From Sabellastarte sp. h YS-2021 (Eukaryota > Annelida > Polychaeta > Sabellida > Sabellidae), in the NCBI GenBank assembly GCA_964017235.1, contig OZ024940.1, positions 25,177,615 to 25,241,614 of the forward strand: a stretch of 64,000 bases of DNA. Direction: 5' to 3'. Below the pieces are notes generated by a model. The model saw nothing but the letters and a program-made list of their open reading frames with translations, was not told the origin of the DNA and did no database searches. Within the stretch, counting starts at the first letter, position 1, and each line of letters begins with the position of its first letter. Shown one piece after another: positions 1 to 11,600 of this stretch. The translations under genes were made by a program, and so were the position numbers.

Positions 1-31
1 GCAAAAACATACTCACTTGAAAAAAAACCTG

Positions 32-384
32 GGGCCAGTTTGACAAAGGGTTTTTGACTTAGCCTGGACCTAACTCATTTTAGCTTTGGTAAAATGCTGG
101 TTTTTTTCAGTGGAAAACCGTGTAACCACATAAAAATGTCCATAAATGAACTCAGGGAGGTGTCCAGTATATTTATTCTTCATTTTTAGGCATTCCCAAG
201 TTTTAAGTGAGAAAAATTTATGGCAGCCATATTTAAGTCTTTGTTTACAAATGTTAAGCCCACTCCCTGATAGAGTTGGACAAAACTTAGACTTAGCAGT
301 TTTGTGAAAAACGGTAAGTCTAAGACAACAGACATAAGACTTAAAGCCTTAGTCCAGGCTAAGTCCTTTTGCGAAACCGGTCTC
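32..384. mobile_element. MITE-like element with inverted ends, family M1 (diverged copy)
   Basis: It starts GGGGCCAGTTTGACAAAGG and ends CCTTTTGCGAAACCGGTCTC. The start and the reverse complement of the end share the core GACTTAGCCTGGAC. The middle (shared GGCAGCCATATTTAAG, GTCTTTGTTTACAAA) matches the copies at 1.1, 51.3 and 58.5 kb. It is internally shortened. Confidence 0.6.
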
Positions 385-519
385 TGGGTTTTCTGTTACT
401 GGTGCACAAAATGTTACATCCCAATTTTACTTTTAACCAATCAAACATATTTGTAATAAATAATATTACATCCTCGTGTATAACAGCTCTTGACCTCAAC
501 CTTGACTTCGGGGATTTCC

Positions 520-757
520 CCTATAGCTCAGCCGCTATAGCAGTTAACACACTCACCTCCCACCACTGAGATCAGCGGTTTGAACCCACAGGACCAGACC
601 CTGTATGGGAAAGTTGGGAGTCAGTTACCGATGCCTGGCAGTTTAGAGTACAGTATCTTGACAAACTAGTATGTCCTGGTTAATCCTCTGCCACCTTTTA
701 AACTACCTGTCATGATATAACCTATACAATGTGCTGAAAGCGACAATCGACCCAAAT
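520..757 (+). repeat. tRNA-derived SINE, family S1, diverged
   Basis: The A/B-box head (GCGGTTTGAACCC as B box) is followed by the S1 body (GGGAAAGTTGGGAGTCAGTT, GGCAGTTTAGAGTACAGTA) and a CCCAAATAAG end. It matches the better preserved copy at 19982-20222. Confidence 0.65.
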
Positions 758-1140
758 AAGTTGGTTTAAAGAGTCAGACTTTATTTCTGTGTGTAATCCA
801 AAGGCACTGGTAATGAATCCCAGCAGAGACAACTCATTGGGCAATATCCATTTTACAGTAAAAAGGACACGTAAATGGAATAACATACATGTGTGCATTA
901 TAACAATATGCATCTGAAATTCCACTGCCAGTATCTATTAATAGGAAAATAATATTCAACAAACAAACAAACACTAATTTCAGTAGATATCCATGAATAA
1001 AAGAGAAGTTATGGAAATGGGATGACGGTAAAAACACGACCACCATCAGGGGCAACTAGTTCCATGTACCTATACATTCAAACTTCTAGTAGTGGGGCTC
1101 TCTGCATCTCTTAAATGTATATCCACAGTTTGAAAGAAGC

Positions 1141-1730
1141 TGGGGCGGATTTCATGAAAGGTCTCAGACTTAGCCCAGTCTCAGGCTGAGCCACTGGCTC
1201 AAATCTGAGCCTTTTGGCTCAGCTAAGTCTTTGTCTCAAATGGTTTTCACAGAAGGGCTCTCAGTTGAGACCAAGCTTATCAAATAACCACAGTGGTTTT
1301 CTGTGTCATGTGACCATTTTTTGTAGTCAAAATATTCTCCTGATGACATATATGTTCCTTGTTTGACACATAATATCTCTGGTCAAATACCATTTTGCAA
1401 TGGGAAACCTTGCAAACATGTAAAAACACCCAAAGACTACATCATGGGGTTGTTTTATATACTTGTACCCTATTTTCAGCCATTTCAAATTTTGAAGTGA
1501 AGAAAGAATTATGGCGGCCATATTTGAGCCTTTGTTTACAAAACTTAAGCCCACTTTCTATCAGTCTCAACATTTGAGCCAGTGGCTCAGCCAAAGCTGA
1601 GACTGAGACCTTTTGTAAAATCCACTAAGGCTGAGCCCATGGGCTCAAGTAAAATGTTCCAATAATTTGAGACAAAAGTCTCAAGTTTGAGTCTGAGACC
1701 GGGCTAAGACCTTTCGTGAAATCCGGCCCT
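1141..1730. mobile_element. MITE family M1, about 590 bp
   Basis: The left end has GCGGATTTCATGAAAGGTCT and the right end reads, reversed, GGGCCGGATTTCACGAAAGG. Both continue into CTTAGCCC-GTCTCAG, giving imperfect inverted ends of about 40 bp. A second full copy lies at 51262-51840. There is no coding capacity. Confidence 0.75.
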
Positions 1731-1799
1731 GAACTACTTTTTCAGCGAAGACTGTACAGCACACTTCCTCATAGTTTTTAAGTCACAAGCCAAGTAAAT

Positions 1800-3700
1800 T
1801 GCACGTGTTGTTTTCCAAATAGTTTCCTTACTATTTATAAGTTAATCGATAGATTCCCTCTGGTCACACTCATAAACCGAACTAGATGGTCCCTTGACCA
1901 TCCTTTTTCACACTTGTCTTTTGGTAATCTAGCGCACTGAGTTCCCCATTGCCGGCAAGACATTACACCGGCAAAGCAGTAGATCCAATTAATTTAGATT
2001 AATAGATACTGAAGGATATCAATGGTGTTATTTTAAATATTGGCCCTTTTTCTTGGAAGCTTTTCAGAAGAGAACTGAATTACAGGGTAAAATGTAGCCC
2101 ACCTATTCATGTACAATTATTTCTCCGACCAGGTACTGGGCGGGTAGCAACTGTGGAACAAAAGGTAGAAACCAGATAGCAGACCGGTAAAATATAGCTT
2201 TAGGATGTCTTTATTGGGACTTCCATAATACCCTATTCAGCACACAAGCTTTGCTCCTTTTAATTTGCCACCAAAACCTCATTTATATGCAAAGGTATAA
2301 ACTTTGTAAATATGACAATGCTTTGACAACATTCTCCTAAATCAAAAGCGGGGGAGAAAAATAGATTGGGCCGGATCCCGGATAACACAATAGCTTCAAT
2401 ATGCAAAACCAACCACACTTTTTCAATTTGGCAAAATAACTAGTTTATTTGGAGGTAATTGCAATATTCATTGCCTTCATGTCCTAAAAAAAAAGGTTTT
2501 ACATTTCGCTTGCTGGTTTTTTTCTCCCCAACCCTTAAAAATAGTATGAGTGATCATATCTAACTTGGCAGTTCTAATAAGGTTTTAACAAAATTCAATT
2601 TCATTTTTTTCTGTTAAGAAATTCATTTGTAACCCTCAAAATAATGGCCGCAAAACAACAGATTTCAATAATTCTCTTGTCACCGAGGTTTTTGTTTTTT
2701 CAAAATTTTTATTTTCTTCTCAAAGGACAATTTCCCAATTGGAGATTTATGAAGGCCAAATTCTGTAACAGTTTCGTATCCACGGGGCTCCAATCAAAGC
2801 TAATTTGACCCCCAGATAGTTGAGTTTGTAGCAAATGGAATTCCTATTTCATGCGCTACAGGACGCACATGTCAGGACTTGGTAAAACTGAGGCAGGGGG
2901 TCTCTCTCGGAATACAACAATTCTTGCTCAAAGACTTACTGGGGATGCTTTCAGATCTAACCTATACATTTATATATGTATGCATTTATCGAGGTGGATA
3001 AAGGATTGTGTGTCATTCTAGGCATTTCTTCCTCAAGCATTCACACTGTATTCCCACAAATAGCAAATTCCTACAATACAAGACCTGTCATAATCAATTG
3101 TCATGAGCAGAGTCAATGACCCTAACTGAAAATGGGTTTGCAAGAAAAAAACGGAGTCCTGTGAAGGCCCAACAAACAAATCTAATTCCAATTTGCGCAT
3201 GCATTTTCAAATAGTGAAAAGTTTTTATGGTTCAATTGGTCATGTTTTTACTCTTCAATTTAAATAAATTTCTCTGTAATTAGCATGGGTCTTGAGGGAA
3301 TCGGAAGCAAGTTTGAAACAAAATAATTAAGTTTGAGCTTTTTTTCTAGGTTTTTTATTTTTTTTTTTTATTTTGTTTTTGTAAAAGTTGAACGATTCCC
3401 AAAGCTCATGAAGATGCTAATTAGCTTTTGCCAAACAAATATAAGATGACTGAAAAACAAACCAAAATCCCTTCTGTTGAAGTTTTACACTAAGCAACAA
3501 AACCATAATGTAGATAAATAAATGCGAGTTGTCTGTAAAATGTAATAGGAGAGGGTTTAAATTTTATACAATGCCCATGAGGTGTTTGACAGTACGGAAC
3601 TTTACTAGATAGTGTTTATTACATGATTTTTCCATCACACCTTTAACTATAATAGGCATGATATGACCTATCGGTGTGGAAAGTGATGTTAAACTGATAA
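1800..3700. other. AT-rich sequence without recognised features
   Basis: I see no exon, tRNA-like head or clear repeat here. It contains scattered A/T homopolymers. Confidence 0.5.
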
Positions 3701-3704
3701 CAAG

Positions 3705-3811
3705 GACAAAAAGTGTTTCGGTCTACATGTGCGAGCTGTAGAGACATGAGTGGTGCACTCAGATGGTCACCCATCCAAGTACTAAGTTAAACGTAGCCCA
3801 TTGCTGTTTTA
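3705..3811 (-). repeat. 5S rRNA-derived SINE fragment
   Basis: The minus strand reads ATGGGCTACGTT then TTAGTACTTGGATGGGTGAC. This corresponds to the 5S rRNA internal promoter region (TTAGTACTTGGATGGGAGAC). It ends in GACCGAAACACTTTTT, like the copy at 29018-29232. It abuts an S1 SINE. Confidence 0.7.
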
Positions 3812-3814
3812 CGC

Positions 3815-4022
3815 TCTTGCCTCCCACCTCTGAGATCGGAGTTCGAATCCCGGCCCGACCTCAAGTGGGAAAGCTGGGTAAGTTGCTTGCCATTGGTCGG
3901 CAGTTTACAGTACAGAACCTTGACCAACTGTATGCACTGGTTTCCTCTGCCCACAGAACTACCCGTCACGATATGACCTGTACAATGTGTTGAAAGCGAT
4001 GTTAAAACCCAAATAAATAAAT
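3815..4022 (+). repeat. tRNA-derived SINE, family S1
   Basis: The B box is GGAGTTCGAATCC, followed by the S1 body (GGGAAAGCTGGGTAAGTTGC, GGCAGTTTACAGTACAGAAC) and an AAATAAATAAATAA tail. The 5' tRNA-like part is truncated where the 5S-derived fragment begins. Confidence 0.75.
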
Positions 4023-4674
4023 AAGACAAGAAAAGTGATTTCTAGAAGAGTGAGCCTCGCCACAGCTCACACTTAATAAATCAAGTCAGAAGAGCTTGAG
4101 AAAGTGCAAACCCTCGTCCACAGGTAGTGATGGAATAAATAATTCTGGATTTTTATCCAGATCCAATTCAGGATCATTAATCTGGATCCACGTCGAGTTT
4201 CAGGCAGACCATGAGATGAGTAGACCACAATAAAATGAATTATGGCTCTGATCCGATGAATAGTTTTGGAAAGTGAGTGTTGACAAACTGACAAACGGTG
4301 CGATAAGCATACCCTTGGCCTCCACTTCGATGGTACTTAAATCCATTTCAGACAAGGGTCATTCATCAAGTAAAGTTAAAAGTGCCAAGCTATGGTTTTA
4401 CAAGGCCCCTTTAAAACATGATCATCCTATTGGCACATGTAGGTCTTCACCGTCTCAGTCATAAAGTAGATGTCAGTAAATTTCCCTCCCAAAAATATGA
4501 TGAAGCAATCAATTTTGAAAGTCACGAGTCCAAGGTGATCAATGTTGAACCAATTTGAATGTGTGGACCTTTGTTTGATTGTACATAGAGTAGTATATTG
4601 CCCGTACATCATTGCATTCAGTGTCGCTTATTTCTGAACATACCTGCACCCTCCATATGTGGGCACAAAGTCAA

Positions 4675-4822
4675 AGTAAGGGTTTTTTACGTCCCATTCA
4701 GCAGCCAGGGTCATATTGGGACAGGCCCACAGTATTGCCACTTGGGGGAGTCGAACCCACACACAGAGGTGACAGCCTGTGATTAGATGCCAAACTTGCT
4801 AACCACTAGGCCACTGACGACC
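4675..4822 (-). repeat. tRNA-derived SINE, family S3
   Basis: On the minus strand it has an A-box-like TGGCCTAGTGGTTAGCAA and a B box GGGTTCGACTCC. The body (minus strand) contains CCCAATATGACCCTGGCTGC. Related copies are at 18.9, 30.5 and 50.9 kb. Confidence 0.7.
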
Positions 4823-5377
4823 TATCTTTGGACTAATGCATAAACTTCTCTAGATTAGTTCTAGTCATCATTTTTATTCTTTAGTAAGTTTGCAATGTCA
4901 CCAGTGAAATTATGTCACCATATAGTTCAAGCATCATGTGTGTAACTTGCATGCGTACATTATGGCTTACTAAATACCTACTGTGACTACAGTATATGAA
5001 CCCCACAATTGGAGGGAAGGTTTTAGAAAAATGTATTACAATAAACTTTTCATTTTTTTTTTCATTCAAAAACACTTCACAACCACACAATTAATGTACA
5101 TTTGTGCATCTATTTATGATTCTTCATATCTAGAAAATGTTGATTTTATATGTGTTCATTCTTGGATGTGAGAGGACATAAATATAAACGACACAACTTT
5201 CTGATATAAGTCCCCCCCCAATTCTCTTATTATGCAAATAAATGCCTGATGACAGTAACCACTAACATAACTTGTTCTTATTGTCATCAGACACATCCTT
5301 TACTTTTGATATTTTGCACTCTGTATAATATATTAAGATAAACAAAATGAGTAATCATTTGTGGGAACTAAACATGC

Positions 5378-5477
5378 GGGGGGGGGGGGGGGGGGGGGAT
5401 CTTATCTTATGACCAACTTTATTTTATCTATCATTACAGTTCTATAAATCTATAAATACATACCTCTATCAGTTCTC

Positions 5478-5511
<34 letters not shown>
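5378..5511. repeat. G21 homopolymer and (AT)n microsatellite upstream of gene A
   Basis: There are 21 G at 5378-5398 and about 15 AT units at 5480-5511, 115-250 bp before the gene A ATG. Both tracts lie in the probable promoter or 5' leader region. Confidence 0.9.
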
Positions 5512-5514
<3 letters not shown>

Positions 5515-5626
5515 ATTTCAGCCTCTTTCTTACTGTGTGAAATAAACCTTTGCAAAAAATAGATACAGAGGACTCCTGCTGGAGTTTGGCTTTGTCACAA
5601 CCGAAATACCAGAAAGTAAGATCATA

Positions 5627-8600
5627 ATGAATCGTTGGTGGTTAGCAGGAATTGTGGGTATCTCCCTAGTGCTCTTAATTCAAGGCATTTCGGGTCAGAA
5701 CGAGACGCAGTGTCTTTGCTTGGAAGATGTGATCACACCATTCGCAGAAAGGACCACAGTTCGCATGAAACTGTTTCCGGACGGAAGTGGGCGTATGTTG
5801 ATGGCTGAAAAGGTCTGGCTACTTTCGTACTGTAGATCATTTATTATCAGGCCTTATGGTACCTGTTTACTCTCTTTTATGAACTTGTTCCCGCTATCCC
5901 AAAGCTGTAGTTCTTTATTTTTACATTTTACACTCCCACACCACTTTGATTTTGCAAAAATTTCTCGTAACTAAAAGAAATACCTCTTTTCATGCTTGAT
6001 AAAAATAATGTTGTAATGTAGATTTTCAAATTTAATTTAGGCTTTATTGACTTTATCAAGTCAAAGTTTGACACTGATGTTGTACAAGTTGGATTGATAA
6101 AGAGCTTTAGTTGAATATTTTATTGGAAATAGATCTTATTTTTATGTCTATAAATTGGCAAATTAACGTGAGAGTGTCAGATATATAATTTGTTCCACCA
6201 AAAGCCAAGACTGGATTCACAGAAATGCCTTTGAAATTTTTGCCAGCAACACTTAAAACACAAACAAATTATTAACAGTTAATTTGTCAAAACGGAAATG
6301 AAGCTTTTGTGTCAGTTACCAAGTTCAGCATGAATGTGAGCAGTGGCTTACTGATGTTTGTAAGACTTTAGCGTTGTACTTGCACAAAATGCCAACTGGA
6401 ACATGAGGTCTATATATTTTTGTCACTAAACTTTTATGGTTCAATTGTTCCTTAAACAGATTGGCGTGATGTGGATTTACAATGAGGACTTTACTAAACA
6501 ACCCGAACCATTTGGAAACTTGAGCCACCTGGTGGCCTACCATTCACTCGACTGTGGCTTACAGGGGGTTGCTCTACATCCAAATTTCCCCGAGGATGGC
6601 CGGGTTTTTGTGAATTTTATACAAAGGTGAACACTTTACAGTGAAATGTCTGTTATAAGCCCCACCTTCTCATAAGGGGAACATTATAGATTTTTTAGTG
6701 ATGCTACGCTAATTATGTACAGTCCAAGGATAGTTATTAGTGCTTGTTTTTTTGTCACAAAGCCAATTTGGGGTTTAGTTTTTAAAGAAATACCCATTTT
6801 CCAAACATTTATTAAAAACTAGTCAAGCCATAAATTTGTAAAAATAAAATGTAATTGTAAGTTTAACTATTTATCAGTCTCTGCTGGCTCACAGTCGTCA
6901 GCCAGGAATGATCATTTTACTTTTGTTCAGCACTGTGTATACTGAAGTGTGTTGTTCAAAATATTATGTACAAAGGTGCTATAGATAATGAGGAACATGT
7001 GGGTCTAACCCTGTATTTCCTGTGGTACAGTTAAACTCTTCTCAGTCGGTGGCAAAGGAGTGAAAAGACTGGCCATACGGCCACCGTAATTTATTAATAT
7101 GAAGTCACAATCAACCCTGGCAATACTAGATGGACATGTATGACCAACATTCTCTCGACAAAATGCCAGACGGCTCCGTTTTTGAAGGAAAAGTGGACAG
7201 GTTAGGTAAAAGTACTGACAAGATTGGTTGTAGCACCCAAAAGATTACAGCTGTAAATGTGTATACAACCAAACAGAACAGTTGTGCGCATTTGGGTGAG
7301 AACTGCTCCCTAGCAAGAGGTTTTTTAAAGCATGGTGAATCATTTTGACGGGCATCTATAACTGCATCTACTATAGGAATAACCCCTGACCAAACCACGG
7401 TATATGCAGAATTTTACCGTGGTTTGAGGTTATAAACCCCGAACGCAAAGCCTGAGTGGTTTTGGAGGGGGTTATTCCTATTCTAACATAACAAATTATT
7501 TTAAGATGAATAATAATTGCAAATTTTACTGTAAAACGTTCATTGTTACGACAGCCATAATGAGCGATAATAGGGAGTGACAGGGTTACGCTGTATTTTA
7601 CCGGTGAAGTATTTCGTCGTTTAGCCAATCAGAATCAAGGACACATCCGTGTCATGTTAGAATACTATATATCTCCTAACCATCACAAGTGAAATGCTTG
7701 GGAATTATAATGTAACATCCTGGTCACAGCTTTCTGACTGTGCAAATGAATGGGCTCATAACCTCTTGGTTGTGGGCTCGCATTTGACGCAATTTTGGTG
7801 GGATTTGCATGTTGGTAGGATGCGTCTAACACAGCACAGAACTTTCATTTGGGACCACTTTTTTGTAAATGTTTGAACAACCTTCCCCAAGCTCCTACAG
7901 GTAGCTCGCATGCAACAAAGATACGAGGGACTTTCTTTTCGGAGCTATTAGGAAATGGCCATGAAGTCGCCATCAAATACATCCAGGTACTACTGTAAAG
8001 AATAAGCATGACCTTACCAGAATAGAATTATGCTCTCTAGCCGCGTAACTGGGATGGTTGGAAGACAAAACTGTCCACACTGAAACAAAAATATTACAGT
8101 GGAACCTCTATTATCCGACCCTCTATTATCCGAATTTTCAATTGTCCAACCTCCAATCCACTCTCCCAACTCCATTTAAACCTGTTATTTTAGGCTTTCT
8201 CTTATCTGACCTTTCTATTATCTGGCCTAATTGCGACTCTCCCAAGAATGTTTAATACATTATCAGAATATTTTGTTGGCTCTTTGTTCACATCTGTATG
8301 CCTATGCCAAGAAAATGGACGAAAATACCCCATGTCTCTTCTGCGTTTAACTTTACAGGGAACTACTGGGAGACTACGCCACTCTCAGGCAATATAGTGT
8401 GTATCCGGACAACCCGGATGTCATAGACATGGATTCGGAAGTGATTCTCATCGAGCGCAACCGACAACCAAATGGATCGTCGGCACACAGTGGAGGAGAG
8501 GTATGTTATTGTTCCCCTGGTCAAAAATCACTCATGCCAACCTCAAACTAAATCAACACGATGCCATAATGAATGCACCGGCATATGTATAGCAACTGCC

Positions 8601-11600
8601 CTTAAAGTGTACAGTCACCCACAGCAAACAAACGACAAATGTTGTGTCCAGAGGGGTTGATATGTGGGACATTACTGACCAAATGGTTGTGTGCTGGACG
8701 GTTACATTATTCCATGATGAGCTACATACAAGCATAAGTTTTTTTTATTTACTTAAGCTAATTTTTCCATTAAGTTCTACTGAGAATACATCTTGGAGGT
8801 TCTTTTATTGCTCATTTATGCTCAGACTAGTCTTGCACTCTCTTATATGTTTCAGGTCTTTTTTGACTTAGAAGGCTACCTCTACGTCATATATGGCGAC
8901 GGCTCCCAGGGGGATCCTCTGTACATCTCCCAAAACAGGTCAGTTACTTTTTGAAACAGTGTCAAAATTCTTCCTGGTTGTTAAGCCGTGCTTACTCGTG
9001 CTATAAAGACTCCTTACTGCAGGACTCAAAGCATTATTTGATCCATCTTGACTGTGCAAGTACAGCTCAAGCTATAGTAGCAGAATGTCTGTTAACTGAT
9101 AGACAGAGACTCAAGAATATTCATTTATCAATGTTCAAAAAGTTCTTTCACCTCAGCATAAGGAGTGATAGGAGACAGAGAGGGAGGACCACCATTTAAG
9201 TAAAGTGTTCATCATAGCCCCCATGTATCTGCCTATATCCCTGGGTTCGAACCCAGGTTATCCCAGTTCTTAGGCGAGTGTGTTACCCACCATACCTAGG
9301 GGGTCAGTAGGTTTCTCCTCATCCTAGAACTAAGGATATTTCAATTAAGAATTTTTGTGGTTAAGTCAAGATTAGGTTTTTACATCATACAATTCACTTC
9401 CGACCATTCTAAATGTTTCCTGATCCAAATAGTCTGGTTACGAGATGGTTCCGAGTCTCCCGATTGTGGTTTATGGACATGAACAGACAATCTACAGGAT
9501 CATAAACCCTTGAGAGCACTCTGGTGGGTATGCAACTTGTCTATAAAGGCAGGAGGTTAGACCTGATGAAGATTCACTATTTTTACAGGGGTGATTTCCG
9601 GGGTAAACTACTACGGTTAGACATAGACAACGTACCAGAGGGGAAGCCCTATGGCATACCATCAGACAATCCATTTGTCGACGAAGAGGGAACCCTGCCG
9701 GAAATCTACGCCCTGGGATTCCGTCAGCCCTGGACTATAAGTGTCGACCCGGGCGATCCTGATACGGGTAACTTGTTTCTGATCTAATGTTTAATGGACA
9801 GCAACTATATTAATAGTAATAACAGTAGGTTAACAAGAACTCTCGGATGGTGCAAGACCTCCGCATGTAATAATAAGTAAATGGAAAAATCCGGTTTTTT
9901 TTAAAATTTTGTATCCAGATGGTGAACCAGATCACTCTCAAAACTGAATGGGATCTAAGTTGGACCGACACATATCTTCTGATTTTTTTCCACAAAGTTT
10001 CAACCCAGTAGTATTTGCAAAATCCTGCTGACCAAGAAACAAATGGTCATGAACAACAATACATCCTTGGCGGAAGTAATTAATTAGCTAAATTAATGAG
10101 AAACACCTTCCAAAGCACTGATCCTGAAAAAGGGATCAATTCATTGGGGGGCTGAAGGTCACTTCAGACACGCCATACAGACTGCACAAAGAGCAAAAAC
10201 AAAGCATACAAGTTGGCCAGCACTCTGCACTGAAAACCATCTGGCAATAAATATAAGCTACTGCCAATGTTTCCCTGCTCCAGGATAAGCCCGGGGTTCA
10301 AACCCTGTATCAGAGAGGCTGGAAATGAATGTGCGACTCCACCATGACATTGTGCTGCCTTTTCAAGACGAGACAGTCAAAATCTCCCCCCCCCACAACC
10401 CCTGAAAATGTGTCGTAGCCTAAATACAATCTGACCTGGGAAAGGAACAAGGAAATTGGATAGGCTTTTCTTCTGAGATCCATTCATTAGTCCATTCATG
10501 TACCTCCCATTCTTATTTTTAATATGTTTTTTTAAAAAAAAGCGCATTAGAGGATTTGTATCAATTTTGCGCTATATAAATCCTACTATTATTATTATTA
10601 TTATTATTATTATAAGAGAATAATGTTGCAAACCCTTCCAATGGGACACACGTCTTTGTTTTATACAGGGGAGGGTGCCGGTCGTATCTTTGTTGCGGAC
10701 TGTGGTCAAAGATCGTACGAGGAGATTAACCTTGTGGAGAAAGGAGGAAATTATGGCTGGTCCAGCAGGGAGGGATTCGCTTGTTATAGGTATCTAAGTT
10801 TGTGTTTTTTTCAATAGAGATTTTGCTTAAAGTAATAATTAAAACAAAGGTGGGACTTGTATCCAAGATGGCAGTCAAAGCTGAAGACAGTTCAGACTCC
10901 CAGAGATAATATATAATACAATTTCAGAAAATTGATGGAGTGAAAAACTTAAATATCAAAACTAAAAAGCGCTGAAGTAGCACAGATCTCCGCCAATAGT
11001 CATTTATAAAACTCCCAGAATGCAACAGCTTTGGGAAATTACTAGAGTGTGTTCATAAATAATTATGACTGTAAGTCACCAAGAATATGTAATTTCACAA
11101 AAGTTAATGTTGTGCCTTTTCTTCCTTGAAAAAACTATTAGATACAGATTCTGTGACCAAATCGGGCCCGAGGTATTCCCCATAGCGGCTTACAGGCACG
11201 AAGTTGGCAGACTACTCGGATGGTGTGCCATCAGTGGGAATGTGTATAGAGGGAGTTTGAACCCAGGCCTCAAGAATGCATACATCCACGGAGACTCCGG
11301 ATCACTAAGGTAACTAATTGAATCACTTGATGTGGAACTTTTGAGCAGAAATGTCTTTTCACCAAAAGTCCATAAATAACTGCTCATGATTCGTATGTTC
11401 GTGCAAATGGGCCCTGGGAAGATGCCTGCTCTGAGGTGACCTTAAACCCTCAACAGTGACTTTGTTAGTGTTTGCAAGGGTGACGTTTCAAGTGACACTC
11501 AACACATAATGACCTTATTTCATTCATGCATGTTTTACAATTATTATCTGTTACAGTGACATTTTGTTATTGCCAGTTGTACCTGATCCACCATTGTTAG

